Below are positions 52,903 to 62,423 of a stretch of DNA of 64,000 nt, one piece after another. Position 1 is the first letter of the stretch, and each line of letters starts with the position of its first letter. A model generated the notes under the pieces. The model saw only the letters and a list, made by a program, of their open reading frames with translations, had not been told where the DNA came from and searched no databases. Origin of the DNA: Sphingobium lactosutens (GTDB taxonomy: Bacteria; Pseudomonadota; Alphaproteobacteria; Sphingomonadales; Sphingomonadaceae); assembly GCF_013393185.1 (NCBI RefSeq), contig NZ_QJQX01000057.1, forward strand, positions 62,001 through 126,000, read 5' to 3'. The position numbers and the translations under genes are program-made.

Positions 52903-53631
52903 TCAGTTCAGCATCGTGTCGCGCTTCACGTCGGCGATGATCGCGCTCAGCGTCCGGTCTGCGGGCGCATTGTCAGCAAATTCGATCACGTCCATGTCGG
53001 TTTCCAGCCGCGGCACCGCCTTGCGCGCGACCTTCACAAGCAGCGCGCGCTCCGCTGCCGGCTCGCGCATGTAGAGTGCTGCGCGCCGGACTGCCGGTTG
53101 CTCGTCCCAACCATCCGTAGCCACCTTGGCAAAGCGCACGCTCGCGCCCAGCGAGGGGTCGGGGTTAAAGTCATGCAGCTTGGCCTTGGCCGGATAGATA
53201 AAGCCATAGGTCGGGTTGATCCGCGCGCCCATCTGGCCGGTCGGGCTGTGCCAGACACGCACCTGGCTCCAGTCGCCCGCGTCAGACACGTCGATCGCCA
53301 GCACATCTTCCTCGATCGCGCCGGGCGCCGACCAGTTGGCATGCCGGATCAGCACGCGCCGGTCGTCCACTATCCGGCTGACCACCGCGACATGGCCCAG
53401 CGTCATCGGGCCATTGGGACGGAACGCCAGCACCGCGCCCTTCTTCGGCCGGTGCCCGCGCTTATACTGCCCCTCGGCCTGGTCCCACCAGGTCAGCGCA
53501 TCACCGCGTATCTCCACGCCCGACACGGTGCGGGCATAGGGTACGCATTGCAGCACGGCCGCGCCAAAGGCGGGCACAGCCATCAGCCCGGACAGCAGCA
53601 ATGCCGCCGCCCAGCTCGTCTTTCGAATCAT
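52903..53631 (-). CDS. Secreted CHAP-domain peptidase, long
   Basis: This 242-residue protein has a signal peptide (ending AFGAA) and a CHAP amidase domain. The catalytic set is C29 (LQCVPYAR), H80 (LGHVAVV) and N99 (RHANW). It probably cleaves peptidoglycan cross-links. A C-terminal extension of about 90 residues (ERALLVKVARKAV) is absent from its neighbour. It is the downstream copy of a tandem pair. Confidence 0.9.
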   Translation of the reverse strand: MIRKTSWAAALLLSGLMAVPAFGAAVLQCVPYARTVSGVEIRGDALTWWDQAEGQYKRGHRPKKGAVLAFRPNGPMTLGHVAVVSRIVDDRRVLIRHANWSAPGAIEEDVLAIDVSDAGDWSQVRVWHSPTGQMGARINPTYGFIYPAKAKLHDFNPDPSLGASVRFAKVATDGWDEQPAVRRAALYMREPAAERALLVKVARKAVPRLETDMDVIEFADNAPADRTLSAIIADVKRDTMLN

Positions 53632-53708
53632 TTGCGATCCCGAAACGTCAAGAATCGCCCCACCGGGGACGATCCTAGAGCCGGGTTGATTGGGAAAAGG
53701 TTAAAGGC

Positions 53709-54239
53709 TCAGAAAGCAGCGCGGAGGCCAGCGCCACCGGCATTGTCGGCCGAGGCGACACGAACCGGCTGGTCCGAAATCTTCGGCGCATCGGCGTAGA
53801 TGAAGCCGTTAGCCGGATTGGAGCGCAGGCCCAGGCCACTGATCGGACCGTACCAGACGCGCACGTCGGTCCAGTCATTGTTGGGCGACACATCGACGGC
53901 GCGCACGTCGCGCTCGACGCCGCCGCGATAGGACCAGTTGGCATGGGTCAGCAGCACTTCGCGACCGCTGACGACCTTGCTCACCATGGCGACGTGGCCG
54001 ACGGGCATGGAACGGCTGGACGAGAAGGACAGGACGGCGCCGACGCGCGGTTCATGACCACGGTCATAACGGCCTTCGGCCTGACCCCACCAGGTGTTCG
54101 CATTGCCGTGGATGTCGATACCCGAAACCTGACGGGCGAAGGGTGCGCACTGCAACACGCCGGCCGTGGCGGGAAGGGCGATCAGGGTCGAGAGCGCAAG
54201 AACAGATGCCGCGAAAACCGCGCGAAACTTGACGAACAT
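53709..54239 (-). CDS. Secreted CHAP-domain peptidase, short
   Basis: This 176-residue protein has a signal peptide and a CHAP domain with C31 (LQCAPFAR), H82 (VGHVAMV) and N101 (THANW). It is clearly paralogous to the protein at 52903-53631 in the catalytic part but lacks the C-terminal extension. The pair sits 77 bases apart, same direction, so they probably came from tandem duplication. Confidence 0.9.
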   Translation of the reverse strand: MFVKFRAVFAASVLALSTLIALPATAGVLQCAPFARQVSGIDIHGNANTWWGQAEGRYDRGHEPRVGAVLSFSSSRSMPVGHVAMVSKVVSGREVLLTHANWSYRGGVERDVRAVDVSPNNDWTDVRVWYGPISGLGLRSNPANGFIYADAPKISDQPVRVASADNAGGAGLRAAF

Positions 54240-54344
54240 CCGATTGCGACCCCGACTTTTTAAGAACTTAACCCCGTTGAGGCTCTTAGGGCAGAGCGCG
54301 GACGAACGGACAAGCGTCGGGCGACGAATCGTTTTATCGATGCG

Positions 54345-55415
54345 TTATGCTGCGGAACGAAAGACGTGACCGGCCGTTACCGTCAGCCGAGTAGCTGACG
54401 ACAAGTCGCTGAAAAGGCTCGATTCAGTCCCCGTCATCCACACCTGCCCGCCGGTTGCGGCCAAACGTTCGAACAACGCGGCTCGTCGCGACGGGTCGAG
54501 ATGCGCCGCCACTTCGTCGAGCAGCAGGACGGGCGGCTGTCCCCGGTCGGCGGCGACCAGCGCGGCATGAGCGAGCAGGATCGACAGCAGCAGCGCCTTC
54601 TGCTCCCCGGTCGAACAGAAAGCCGCCGCCTGTCCCTTGGCGACATGGGTGACAGCCAGGTCGTGGCGATGCGGACCCGACAGAGTGCGGCCAGCTGCCG
54701 CATCGCGCCGCCGCTCGCGCGCCAGTCGAGGGGCGAGAGGTTCCTCGCTCCCCTCCTCACTCTCGATCGCAATTAGCGGCCGGGCGAAGGGTTCGTCGGG
54801 CTGGTCGGCCAGCACATGGTTGAGCCGCGCCACCAGATCGGCCCGCGCACCGGCCAGCGCCGCGCCATGCTCGTCCATCTGCGCCTCAAGCGCGGTCAGC
54901 CAAACCGGATCAGCGCGGCGCAGGTCGGCCAGCAGCCGATTACGCGCCCTCATCGCCGCATCATAGCGCGCACTGTGCGCGGCATGGCCCGGATGCAGCG
55001 CCAGCGTCAGCCGATCAAGGAAGCGCCGCCGCCCGCCCGGACTGTCGAGGAACAGCCGGTCCATCGCCGGGGTCAGCCAGACGATCGAGAGATGGTCGGC
55101 CAGCGCGTTCGCCGACGAGGCGACGCCGCCGATCCGCACCTGCCGACGGTCCGGGCTGGCGGGCGCGACACCGGTGCCCAGCACCACCCCGTCCACTTCC
55201 CCCGCAATGCCGAAGCCGCCCGCCCCATCCTGCCGCGCCATGGCGCTCAGTGGCACGCCGCGCAGGCCGCGCCCCGGCGCCAGCATCGACACGGCTTCCA
55301 ATATGTTGGTCTTGCCCGCGCCATTGTCGCCGGTCAGCAGAATGAAGGCGTGATCGGGCAGGATCAGCGCATCCGCATGATTGCGGAAATCGCTCAGGGT
55401 CAGGCGGCCGATCAT
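54345..55415 (-). CDS. recF: DNA replication/repair protein RecF
   Basis: This 356-residue protein is RecF, an SMC-like ATPase that helps load RecA at gaps. Walker A is GDNGAGKT at 29-36 (K35), the signature is [10 protein letters not shown], and Walker B is [13 protein letters not shown]. It is separated from dnaN by about 10 kb; dnaA is not in the window. It follows the lipoprotein gene by 51 bases. Confidence 0.95.
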   Translation of the reverse strand: MIGRLTLSDFRNHADALILPDHAFILLTGDNGAGKTNILEAVSMLAPGRGLRGVPLSAMARQDGAGGFGIAGEVDGVVLGTGVAPASPDRRQVRIGGVASSANALADHLSIVWLTPAMDRLFLDSPGGRRRFLDRLTLALHPGHAAHSARYDAAMRARNRLLADLRRADPVWLTALEAQMDEHGAALAGARADLVARLNHVLADQPDEPFARPLIAIESEEGSEEPLAPRLARERRRDAAAGRTLSGPHRHDLAVTHVAKGQAAAFCSTGEQKALLLSILLAHAALVAADRGQPPVLLLDEVAAHLDPSRRAALFERLAATGGQVWMTGTESSLFSDLSSATRLTVTAGHVFRSAA

Positions 55416-55466
55416 CGCGCGGCTTTAGCGGGGACTGGGCGCGGGGGGAAGCGTTCCCTTGGCCGA

Positions 55467-55964
55467 TCAGCAGCGTTTGCGGACCACCGCCGTCCCGTCA
55501 TTGCTGATGGTCATCGTCCTGCCGTCCGCCGAAGGCCGTATCTGGAGCGTCCGGGTCCAGCTTTGCCCCTCGCCGGTAAAGGCCGCGTTGACGATGATCA
55601 GGCCGTCGTCGCGCGTCCGCACCGCCTTCACCGTGCCGACGCTTTCATGGAAGACCAGTTGGTCCGGCGCGATGGAAAGTTCCAGATCGGCGGCGCGATC
55701 GCCGCAACGTTCGTCCATTCCGGTCCACCGCCCTTGCAGCCCAACCGGGATCAGCCCGTCGGGCGCAGCCGGAGGCGGCGGCGTATCGATCGACGGGGGC
55801 GGCTCGATCGGCGTGATCATGTTGGCCGGCGTCGGCCCGTCGCGCACCTCGGGTATCGTCTGGTCGACGATATTGGAGACGACGCCCGGCTGCTCCTGCT
55901 GCCCATCCTTCTGGTTGCAGGCAGTGATCAACAGCAGCGGCAGGAGCGGAACGATCTTTCGCAT
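55467..55964 (-). CDS. Hypothetical lipoprotein
   Basis: This 165-residue protein has a lipoprotein signal (LLPLLLITAC), a Pro-rich linker (PIEPPPSIDTPPPPAAP) and a mature domain with GLQGRWTGMDERCGDRAADL and LVFHESVGTVKAVRTRDDG ending in RKRC. It is probably an outer- or inner-membrane-anchored periplasmic protein. Function is unknown. It may share an operon with recF. Confidence 0.75.
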   Translation of the reverse strand: MRKIVPLLPLLLITACNQKDGQQEQPGVVSNIVDQTIPEVRDGPTPANMITPIEPPPSIDTPPPPAAPDGLIPVGLQGRWTGMDERCGDRAADLELSIAPDQLVFHESVGTVKAVRTRDDGLIIVNAAFTGEGQSWTRTLQIRPSADGRTMTISNDGTAVVRKRC

Positions 55965-56076
55965 CGGGCGAAAACAATCCGGCCCACTCCCCGGTTCCCA
56001 CCGCATGACTCGGACCCGCCGCCATGTTAGGCAGTGCGACGATATCCGGGCCAAATAACCAAGGAGAGTCGATGCC

Positions 56077-56463
56077 ATGCCGGTGCTGGGAGTGGGTGGC
56101 CTGTTCTTCCGTTCGCGCGACCCCGAGGCGCTGGCCGCCTGGTATCGCAAGCATCTGAATGTCGGCGGCGGCTGCATCGCCGATCCGAAGGCGGAGGCGA
56201 ATGAATGGGTGTGGCAGACGCTGGGCGGCCCGATGGTCTTCGCCCCGTTCAAGGCAGACAGCGACTATTTTGCCGCCGACAAGCAATATATGATCAATTT
56301 TCGTGTATCGGACCTCGACGCGCTGCTGGCGGACTTGCGCGCGGCGGACGTTGAGATCATCACCAAGCCCGAATGGGACGATCCGCAAGTCGGCCGTTTT
56401 GCCCGCATTCACGATCCGGAGGGCAATGCGATCGAATTGTGGGAACAGCCCACGCCTTCCTGA
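56077..56463 (+). CDS. VOC family (glyoxalase/bleomycin-type) protein
   Basis: This 128-residue protein has the vicinal-oxygen-chelate fold: [37 protein letters not shown] and [12 protein letters not shown] with its metal-binding Glu. Members are metal enzymes or antibiotic-binding proteins; the substrate here is unknown. It is 31 bases from the peroxiredoxin gene, same strand. Confidence 0.88.
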   Translation: MPVLGVGGLFFRSRDPEALAAWYRKHLNVGGGCIADPKAEANEWVWQTLGGPMVFAPFKADSDYFAADKQYMINFRVSDLDALLADLRAADVEIITKPEWDDPQVGRFARIHDPEGNAIELWEQPTPS

Positions 56464-56494
56464 CTTTTGGCCGCCTGAATATTGGAGCATCCTG

Positions 56495-57028
56495 ATGAAG
56501 CGCTTCCCCCTCTTCCTAGCCGTCGCTGCCGCCACGCTGATGCCGGCCGCCGCCATGGCCGCGCTCGCGGTCGGCGCCAAGGCGCCCGACTTCACCACGC
56601 GCGGCGCGCAGGCGGGCAAGACCTTCACCCTGACCCTCTCGCACCAGCTGAAGCGCGGGCCGGTGGTGCTGTATTTCTTCCCCAAGGCCTTCACGCCGGG
56701 CTGCTCGGCCGAAGCGCGCGAGTTCGCGGAGAATATCGACAAGTTCAAGGCGGCGGGCGCGACCGTCATCGGCATGTCGGCCGATCCGGTGGACGATCTG
56801 GTCGCCTTCTCGACCAAGGAATGCGCGGGCAAGTTCGCCGTCGCCTCAGCCGGACCGGGTATCGTGTCGGGCTATGACGTGGCGCTCAAGATGCGGCCGG
56901 GGATGACCGACCGCACCTCCTATGTCATCGCGCCGTCGGGCCGCATCGCCTTCGTCCACAGCGAGATGAGCTATGCCGGCCATGTGAAGAGCACGCTGGC
57001 CGCCGTCGAGGCGATGAAGGGGAAGTAA
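56495..57028 (+). CDS. Secreted peroxiredoxin (AhpC/TSA)
   Basis: This 177-residue protein has a signal peptide ([22 protein letters not shown]) and a peroxiredoxin fold. The peroxidatic Cys is C70 in [11 protein letters not shown], and C110 (STKECAG) may resolve it. It removes peroxides in the periplasm, similar to BCP-type enzymes. A perfect hairpin at 57039 follows. Confidence 0.88.
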   Translation: MKRFPLFLAVAAATLMPAAAMAALAVGAKAPDFTTRGAQAGKTFTLTLSHQLKRGPVVLYFFPKAFTPGCSAEAREFAENIDKFKAAGATVIGMSADPVDDLVAFSTKECAGKFAVASAGPGIVSGYDVALKMRPGMTDRTSYVIAPSGRIAFVHSEMSYAGHVKSTLAAVEAMKGK

Positions 57029-57038
57029 TCACTGACCG

Positions 57039-57073
57039 CCGTTCGCTTCGGGCTGTTCGCCCGAAGCGAACGG
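57039..57073. terminator. Perfect hairpin between convergent genes
   Basis: CCGTTCGCTTCGGG (57039-57052) pairs perfectly (14 bp) with CCCGAAGCGAACGG (57060-57073) around CTGTTCG. It lies between the peroxiredoxin stop and the dienelactone hydrolase stop, a shared end for both. It lacks a T-run. Confidence 0.7.
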
Positions 57074-57083
57074 GGCCGAAACC

Positions 57084-58004
57084 TTACCCCTTTACATATT
57101 TGCCGAACCAGCCGAGCGTCGCGTCCCAAGCCGCCTTGGCCGCCGCCTCATTATAGCTGGGGCGGTAATCGGCCATGAAGCCGTGGTCCGCCCCCTTGTG
57201 CACGGTGATGGCGTCGGGCGGCGACTTGCCCGCCCTGGCGAGCGCGGCGTGCATCGCCTCCACGTCGGTCTGGGGGATGCCCTTGTCCAGCTCGCCATAT
57301 TGGCCGAGCACCGGCGCTTTCAGCTTGGCCACTTCCTCGATCGCGCTCAGCGTTTGCAGCGCGGTCTTGTCCGTCACCAGCCGGCCATAATAGGCCACGC
57401 CCGCATCCAGATCGCCGCTATGCGCGGCATAGAGCCAGACGATCCGCCCGCCCCAGCAGAAGCCGGTGATGCCGCGCCGCTTCGCGTCCCCGCCATGGCT
57501 CCCCGCCCAGCCATAGGTCGTGTCGATGTCCGCCAGAACCTGGGCATCGGGCGCCTTCGACACGATCGTGCCCACCAGTTGCTTGAAGTCGGCGACCTTG
57601 GTCGCGTCACCATGACGCGCGAACAGGTCGGGCGCGATCGCATAATAGCCCGCCCTGGCGAAACGGCGGCAGATGTCGCGGATCCATTCATGCACGCCGA
57701 AAATCTCGTGCACGACAACGATGACCGGCGCGCTCTTCCTGCCTGCCGGTCGGGCAACGAAGGCGGGCATGGCGAAACCGTCGCTCGTGGGGATAGAGAC
57801 GCTCTCCTCCGTCAGCCCCTCCCCCGATGTCTGCACCGCGCTGCTGGCGACCGGACGACAGGCCGCCGCGAACCCGGCGGCAAAGGCGCCGCCGGTCAGC
57901 ACATGGCGGCGCTGAAGCCCGGTGCTGCCGATCCAGTTGCGATCCTCGGGAAATCGCCCGGACGCAGGGCGCTCATCATCGCTTCCGTCGCTGGTCATCG
58001 GCAC
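57084..58004 (-). CDS. Dienelactone hydrolase family protein, Tat signal
   Basis: This 306-residue protein is an alpha/beta-hydrolase of the dienelactone hydrolase family. The nucleophile is C183 in GFCWGG, with E100 in VVVHE, Asp in YGELDKG and His in GADHGF. Residues about 30-50 (LQRRHVLTGGAFAAGF) look like a twin-arginine export signal. It probably acts in the periplasm on an unknown ester or lactone. Confidence 0.9.
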   Translation of the reverse strand: MPMTSDGSDDERPASGRFPEDRNWIGSTGLQRRHVLTGGAFAAGFAAACRPVASSAVQTSGEGLTEESVSIPTSDGFAMPAFVARPAGRKSAPVIVVVHEIFGVHEWIRDICRRFARAGYYAIAPDLFARHGDATKVADFKQLVGTIVSKAPDAQVLADIDTTYGWAGSHGGDAKRRGITGFCWGGRIVWLYAAHSGDLDAGVAYYGRLVTDKTALQTLSAIEEVAKLKAPVLGQYGELDKGIPQTDVEAMHAALARAGKSPPDAITVHKGADHGFMADYRPSYNEAAAKAAWDATLGWFGKYVKG

Positions 58005-58281
58005 GCTCCTCTACCCATGGCTGAAGCGCCGCAGAGTAGCGCAAGGGCAGGGAAACGAAAGGGAGGACGTGCGCGGAGATGCGCTTCCTGCGACACTGTA
58101 AAGCGAGGAACAGCCTGTTCAGGCATCGACATGGCACGCCACCGCCGACGGTGCCGACCGTGGCGCGGCAGGGCCGCGTTCTGCAAGGCGTGACCTTTTT
58201 TCCTTAGGGTTCGGCGCTTCTCCTTTGGCGACAGAGCCAGTCCCTCTCCCCATATGACGCGAATCGCATTAGGCAGGCGTC

Positions 58282-58806
58282 ATGATCCGCATCGCTCCCC
58301 TCCTCGCCCTCGGCCTTCTTTCCGCCTGTTCCAGCCAGCAGGCCGCCACCGGCAATGATGCGCAGGCGCAGACCACGGCCCCGCTCCCGGTCGTCATCCG
58401 CACCGCCAACGCCGTGCACCGCTTCGACGTGGAGGTAGCCCGCACGCCGCAGGAGCAGGAAAAGGGGCTGATGTTCCGCAAGGAACTGGCGGCGGATGGC
58501 GGGATGCTTTTCCCGATGGACCCGCCGCGCACGGCGAGTTTCTGGATGAAGGACACCCTGATTCCGCTCGACATGCTGTTCGTCCATACCGACGGGTCCA
58601 TCGCCTTCATCAAGGAGAATGCGCAGCCCTATTCCCGCGTCCCGGTGTCAGCGGGCGTACCAGTCGCCGCCGTGCTGGAACTGCGCGGCGGGCGGGCAGC
58701 GGAACTGGGAATCGCGGAAGGCGACCGGCTGGCCTGGGGCGGCTGCGCCGTCCCCAGGGAAAAGATCGCGACCGACCTGAATTTCTGCCCGTCCCCCGCC
58801 AACTGA
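58282..58806 (+). CDS. DUF192 lipoprotein
   Basis: This 174-residue protein has a lipobox (LLSAC, Cys about 16) and a DUF192 domain with GLMFRKELAADGGMLF, TASFWMKDTLIPLDMLF and VLELRGGRAAELGI. The family's role is unknown. The 277 bases upstream to 58004 contain no gene I can support. Confidence 0.88.
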   Translation: MIRIAPLLALGLLSACSSQQAATGNDAQAQTTAPLPVVIRTANAVHRFDVEVARTPQEQEKGLMFRKELAADGGMLFPMDPPRTASFWMKDTLIPLDMLFVHTDGSIAFIKENAQPYSRVPVSAGVPVAAVLELRGGRAAELGIAEGDRLAWGGCAVPREKIATDLNFCPSPAN

Positions 58807-58856
58807 CGCCATATCCTCCTTGCCCACGCCCGCCGCAGCGGCTAAGCGCTTGCCCC

Positions 58857-59255
58857 ATGGGAATCCTGGCTAACATCTTCACCTGGTGGAATGGCGCCAC
58901 CTTCGGCACCTGGCTCTTCACGACCCGCAAGGGCACCAAGGTGGGTGAAGACCATCAGGGCAATGTCTATTATGAAGGCGGCACCGACCCCAATGGCCTG
59001 ACGCGCCGCTGGGTGATCTACAACGGCGCCAATGACGCGAGCCGCGTGCCGGCCGAATGGCATGGCTGGCTGCATCACTCGATCGAGGGCGCGCCCGAAA
59101 GCTTCCTGCCGCCGCCGCGCATCTGGGAAAAGGAATTCACCCCCAACGCCACCGGCACCGCCAGTGCCTATCGTCCGTCGGGCGCGCTCGAAAAGGGCGG
59201 CCAGCGCCAGAAGGCGACCGGCGACTATGAGGCATGGAGCCCCGACGCGGCATGA
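58857..59255 (+). CDS. NADH:ubiquinone oxidoreductase NDUFA12 homologue
   Basis: This 132-residue protein matches NDUFA12/B17.2 family subunits of respiratory complex I: FTWWNGATFGTWLFT, DHQGNVYYE and RRWVIYNGANDASRVPAEWHGWLH. It is a supernumerary subunit found in alphaproteobacteria and mitochondria. It overlaps the DUF2155 gene by four bases. Confidence 0.93.
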   Translation: MGILANIFTWWNGATFGTWLFTTRKGTKVGEDHQGNVYYEGGTDPNGLTRRWVIYNGANDASRVPAEWHGWLHHSIEGAPESFLPPPRIWEKEFTPNATGTASAYRPSGALEKGGQRQKATGDYEAWSPDAA

Positions 59256-59914
59256 CCCGGCGTCCGGCGGGGGATTTCCCGCCGATCCTGCATGTGCTTC
59301 CCGTCCTGTCCTGCGCGCTGGCGCTGGCGGCATGCGGCAAGAATGACCTGCCGGCCGCGAACCAGTCCGGCCCGGTCAAGGTCGAGGGCAGCCCGATCCG
59401 GGCGGCTGCCAACGGCGCCATTCAGGGCACGCCGATGGCCGAGCGCACCGCCGTCATCGGCCTGCTCAACAAGCGCAACGGCCTGACCCGCGATCTGACC
59501 ATAAAGCCGGGCGAAGCGTTGCGCGTCGGCGATGCGATCGTCCGCCTCCAGGCCTGCGAAACCAGCGCACCCTGGGAAAATGTCCAGGAAACCGGCGCGT
59601 TCGTGCAACTCGACGTTCGGTCCACCGCAGACAATAAGTGGCGCCGCGCCTTTTCCGGCTGGCTGTTTCGCGAACGGCCCGACCGCAATGTCGTGCAACA
59701 CCCGGTCTATGACGTCTGGGTCAGAAGCTGCGCGATGGAATGGCCTGAAACCGGTCCCGATACGGTGAAGCTGAGCAGCAAGGGCGAGCCGGTGTCCGGC
59801 GCGTCGCCCGCGAGCGGCGCGAACGCCAGTTCGGCGGCGACGCCCGAGCCGGCCGACAGTGGTGAGGCTCCCGCGCCCAGCGCCACGTCGCCGACCGCTG
59901 CCCCCAACAACTGA
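59252..59914 (+). CDS. DUF2155 lipoprotein-like protein
   Basis: This 220-residue protein has a hydrophobic start (about 15-28) with LALAACGK as the lipobox and a DUF2155 domain: AVIGLLNKRNGLTRDLTIKPGE, VQETGAFVQLDVRS, SGWLFRERP and HPVYDVWVRSC. The tail from about residue 170 is low-complexity Ala/Ser/Pro. Start ATG 59252 overlaps the NDUFA12 stop. The last 208 nt are antisense to the aat 3' end. Confidence 0.85.
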   Translation: MTRRPAGDFPPILHVLPVLSCALALAACGKNDLPAANQSGPVKVEGSPIRAAANGAIQGTPMAERTAVIGLLNKRNGLTRDLTIKPGEALRVGDAIVRLQACETSAPWENVQETGAFVQLDVRSTADNKWRRAFSGWLFRERPDRNVVQHPVYDVWVRSCAMEWPETGPDTVKLSSKGEPVSGASPASGANASSAATPEPADSGEAPAPSATSPTAAPNN

Positions 59915-60459
59915 AGATAGTCGCGCTGGCTGATCTCGATCGCGCCCATGCTGCGCAGATGATCGGTCATGAACTGGCAATCGAGCAGGGTGAAGCCGCC
60001 GAAGCGCATCCGTGCGACCAGCCAGGCCAGCGCCACCTTTGAAGCATCGGTGCGGCGCGACACCATCGACTCGCCGAAAAACGCCTTGCCGAGCGCCACG
60101 CCATAGAGGCCGCCGACCAGTTCATCCCCCTCCCACACTTCGACCGAATGGGCGAAGCCCCGCGCATGCAGGTCGCGATAGGCGCGCTCAATCTCATGAT
60201 TGATCCAGGTCGAGGGGCGATCGGGCGCCGATTCCGCGCAGAGCGCCAATATCTGCGCGAAGGCGCGATTGGCGGTGACACGGAAGCGCTCGCGCCGGAT
60301 CAGCTTGGCCAGCGAATGGGACAGGTGAAAGCCGTCCAGCGGCAGGACGGCGCGATATTTGGGTTCGACCCAATAGACTTCGCGCGCGTCGCGATCGTCG
60401 GACATGGGGAAGACGCCAATGGAATAAGCCTGCAACAGGATCAGCGGGTCGATCATCAT
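59707..60459 (-). CDS. aat: Leucyl/phenylalanyl-tRNA-protein transferase
   Basis: This 250-residue protein is Aat, which adds Leu or Phe to N-terminal Arg or Lys proteins to mark them for ClpAP degradation. Features are YSIGVFPMSDDR, HLSHSLAKLIRRERF, GGLYGVALGKAFFGESM and FTLLDCQFMTDHL. The core ends near residue 185; about 60 further residues (ending SIAQLLTQTS) run antisense to the DUF2155 gene. Confidence 0.92.
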   Translation of the reverse strand: MMIDPLILLQAYSIGVFPMSDDRDAREVYWVEPKYRAVLPLDGFHLSHSLAKLIRRERFRVTANRAFAQILALCAESAPDRPSTWINHEIERAYRDLHARGFAHSVEVWEGDELVGGLYGVALGKAFFGESMVSRRTDASKVALAWLVARMRFGGFTLLDCQFMTDHLRSMGAIEISQRDYLQLLGAAVGDVALGAGASPLSAGSGVAAELAFAPLAGDAPDTGSPLLLSFTVSGPVSGHSIAQLLTQTS

Positions 60460-60547
60460 GCACCATCAGGATTAGCAGACCCATACAGAAGGGCCAGCCC
60501 CCGCAATCGCTTTTGACGACAGATCTGCGGTCATTAGGATAGTCCCT

Positions 60548-60907
60548 ATGCGTTATCTGCTTCTTGCCCTGATTGCCGCCGGGGTCGCCGTCCCTGCCCT
60601 TGCCTTGTCCAATGCGCGGACCGACCATAGCGGCCATTATTATCTGCAAGGCGTGATGGAGACGGGATCGGAACTGCTGCTCCGCCGCGATGGCCGCTTC
60701 CAATGGTATCTCTCCTACGGCGCGCTCGACCTGTTCGCCGAGGGGCGCTGGAGCGAGAAGGACGGCATCGTCCTGCTCACCGCCGAAAAGACGAAGGATG
60801 TCCCCGAACCGGGCTTTAAGACGCTGCAGCTCACCGTCCGCGATGCCGACCTGATCCCGCCCGACGGCCATGGCGCCTATGTGCTTCCACCGTCCAAGGA
60901 AGATTGA
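60548..60907 (+). CDS. Secreted hypothetical protein
   Basis: This 119-residue protein has a signal peptide (MRYLLLALIAAGVAVPALA) and a small beta domain: HYYLQGVMETGSELLL, RRDGRFQWYLSYGALDLFAEG and LVTVRDADL-like strands. I do not recognise the family. It is divergent from aat. Confidence 0.78.
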   Translation: MRYLLLALIAAGVAVPALALSNARTDHSGHYYLQGVMETGSELLLRRDGRFQWYLSYGALDLFAEGRWSEKDGIVLLTAEKTKDVPEPGFKTLQLTVRDADLIPPDGHGAYVLPPSKED

Positions 60908-60948
60908 CATGGATCGTTACGCATTTGTTTTTGTTTACCGCGATTTCC

Positions 60949-60986
60949 GAGCCGTCAGATGTTCCATCTGACTTGAAATCGCTTTA
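60949..60986. repeat. Palindromic repeat, family B copy 2
   Basis: GTCAGATG-TTC-CATCTGAC (60954-60972) is a perfect 8-bp hairpin. Compared with 16176-16194, the GGC/GCC part of the stem becomes AGA/TCT, keeping the pairing. The GAGCC and GCTTTA flanks are kept. It lies just upstream of the dipeptidase gene. Confidence 0.65.
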
Positions 60987-60998
60987 GCTTCATCGCCC

Positions 60999-62273
60999 AT
61001 GAAAAACATATGCTTGGCGCTGCTGCCGCTTCTTTTCGCCGCCCCGTCCGCCTATGCCGCCGACGCCCCCGCCACTGGTCCCTATGCCGGCCGGATCGCG
61101 AAGATATTGAAAGCGACGCCACTGATCGACGGCCATAATGACTGGCCCGAAGCGCTGGCGGAAAAGGCGAAGGACGCCCGCTGGACGATGGACCTGACCC
61201 ATCTTGATCCCAAGCAATATCATACCGACATCACCCGCCTCCAGGCTGGCGGCGTGGGTGGGCAATTCTGGTCGGTCTGGGTGTCGGCGGACCTCCCGCA
61301 GGTGCAGCAGGTCAAGGACACGCTCGACCAGATCGGCATGGTCCACAGCCTCGCCGCGCGCTATCCGCAGCATTTCCAGCTCGCCCGCACCGCCGCCGAC
61401 ATGCGCGCCGCGCACAAGGCCGGCCGGATCGGGTCGCTGATCGGCGTCGAGGGCGGTGGCCAGATCGACGGCAGCATGGCCGTGCTGCGCGCCTATCGGG
61501 AATTGGGCGCTTCCTATCTGACGCTGACCCACAGCCGCACGATCGCATGGGCCGACAGCGCGACCGACAATCCGCAGCATGACGGCCTCACTCCCTTTGG
61601 CGAAGCCGTGGTGCATGAACTCAACCGGATCGGCATGTTGGTCGACCTCAGCCATGTGAGCGAGGCGACGATGCTCGACGCGCTGCGCGTGACCAAGGCG
61701 CCGGTCATCTTCTCCCACTCCAACGCCCGCGCGCTCTGCAACACGTCGCGCAACGTGTCTGATGCGGTGCTCAAGCAGGTTGCGGCCAATGGCGGCGTGG
61801 TGATGGTCAATTTCGCCGCCCAATATGTGTCCGAGGCGCGCCGCGTCTGGGGATCGGACCGCAGCGCCGAAATCACCCGCAACAACGCTCCGCCCTTCGG
61901 CGGCCTGCATATCGGCGATCCGGCCGGCGCGGCCAAGGCGCTGGCCGACTGGGAAAAGACGAATCCCGAACCGGTCACGACAATCGGCCAGGTCGCCGAC
62001 CATGTAGAGCATATCGTCAAGGTCGCCGGCATCGACCATGTGGGCATCGGCAGCGACTTCGACGGCGTGGGCGCCCTGCCCCAGGGTCTGAGCGGGGTCG
62101 AAACCTATCCCGCCCTGCTCGCCGAACTGATGCGCCGCGGCTGGAGCGACGCCAACATCGCCAAGCTGGCGGGCGAGAATGTCCTGCGCGTCATGGCAAC
62201 GGCGGAAAAGGTTGCAGCGAGCATGAAGGGTGAACCGGAAGGCCATGCGGTGGTGGCTGCTGCCGGGAGCTAG
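60999..62273 (+). CDS. Membrane dipeptidase (peptidase M19)
   Basis: This 424-residue protein has a signal peptide (ending AYAADA) and the dizinc dipeptidase fold of family M19. Metal ligands are in LIDGHNDWPE (His, Asp), VEGGGQID (Glu), and HSNARALC (His), with GIGSDFDG near the end. It cleaves dipeptides, likely in the periplasm. A family-B repeat is 13 bases before its start. Confidence 0.92.
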   Translation: MKNICLALLPLLFAAPSAYAADAPATGPYAGRIAKILKATPLIDGHNDWPEALAEKAKDARWTMDLTHLDPKQYHTDITRLQAGGVGGQFWSVWVSADLPQVQQVKDTLDQIGMVHSLAARYPQHFQLARTAADMRAAHKAGRIGSLIGVEGGGQIDGSMAVLRAYRELGASYLTLTHSRTIAWADSATDNPQHDGLTPFGEAVVHELNRIGMLVDLSHVSEATMLDALRVTKAPVIFSHSNARALCNTSRNVSDAVLKQVAANGGVVMVNFAAQYVSEARRVWGSDRSAEITRNNAPPFGGLHIGDPAGAAKALADWEKTNPEPVTTIGQVADHVEHIVKVAGIDHVGIGSDFDGVGALPQGLSGVETYPALLAELMRRGWSDANIAKLAGENVLRVMATAEKVAASMKGEPEGHAVVAAAGS

Positions 62274-62423
62274 GCGGCGCGGGCAGGTCTGGCTTGTGGC
62301 ATCGCGCAAATGGTGCGGTAGGAAGCGACCATTTATGGCCGTTTCATGAGGATGGGCTATTTCCACAAAACCGCCATCTCCTTCCAATTTGTGTGAGCGG
62401 CATCCATCAAGTAATGCCAAGAT

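Noticed and set aside
52903..54239. Prophage lysis module
   Set aside because: The CHAP proteins have signal peptides and no holin, portal, capsid or integrase gene is nearby.
43313..55415. Replication origin region (because dnaN and recF are near)
   Set aside because: dnaA is absent, dnaN and recF are 10 kb apart, and no dense DnaA-box cluster lies between them.
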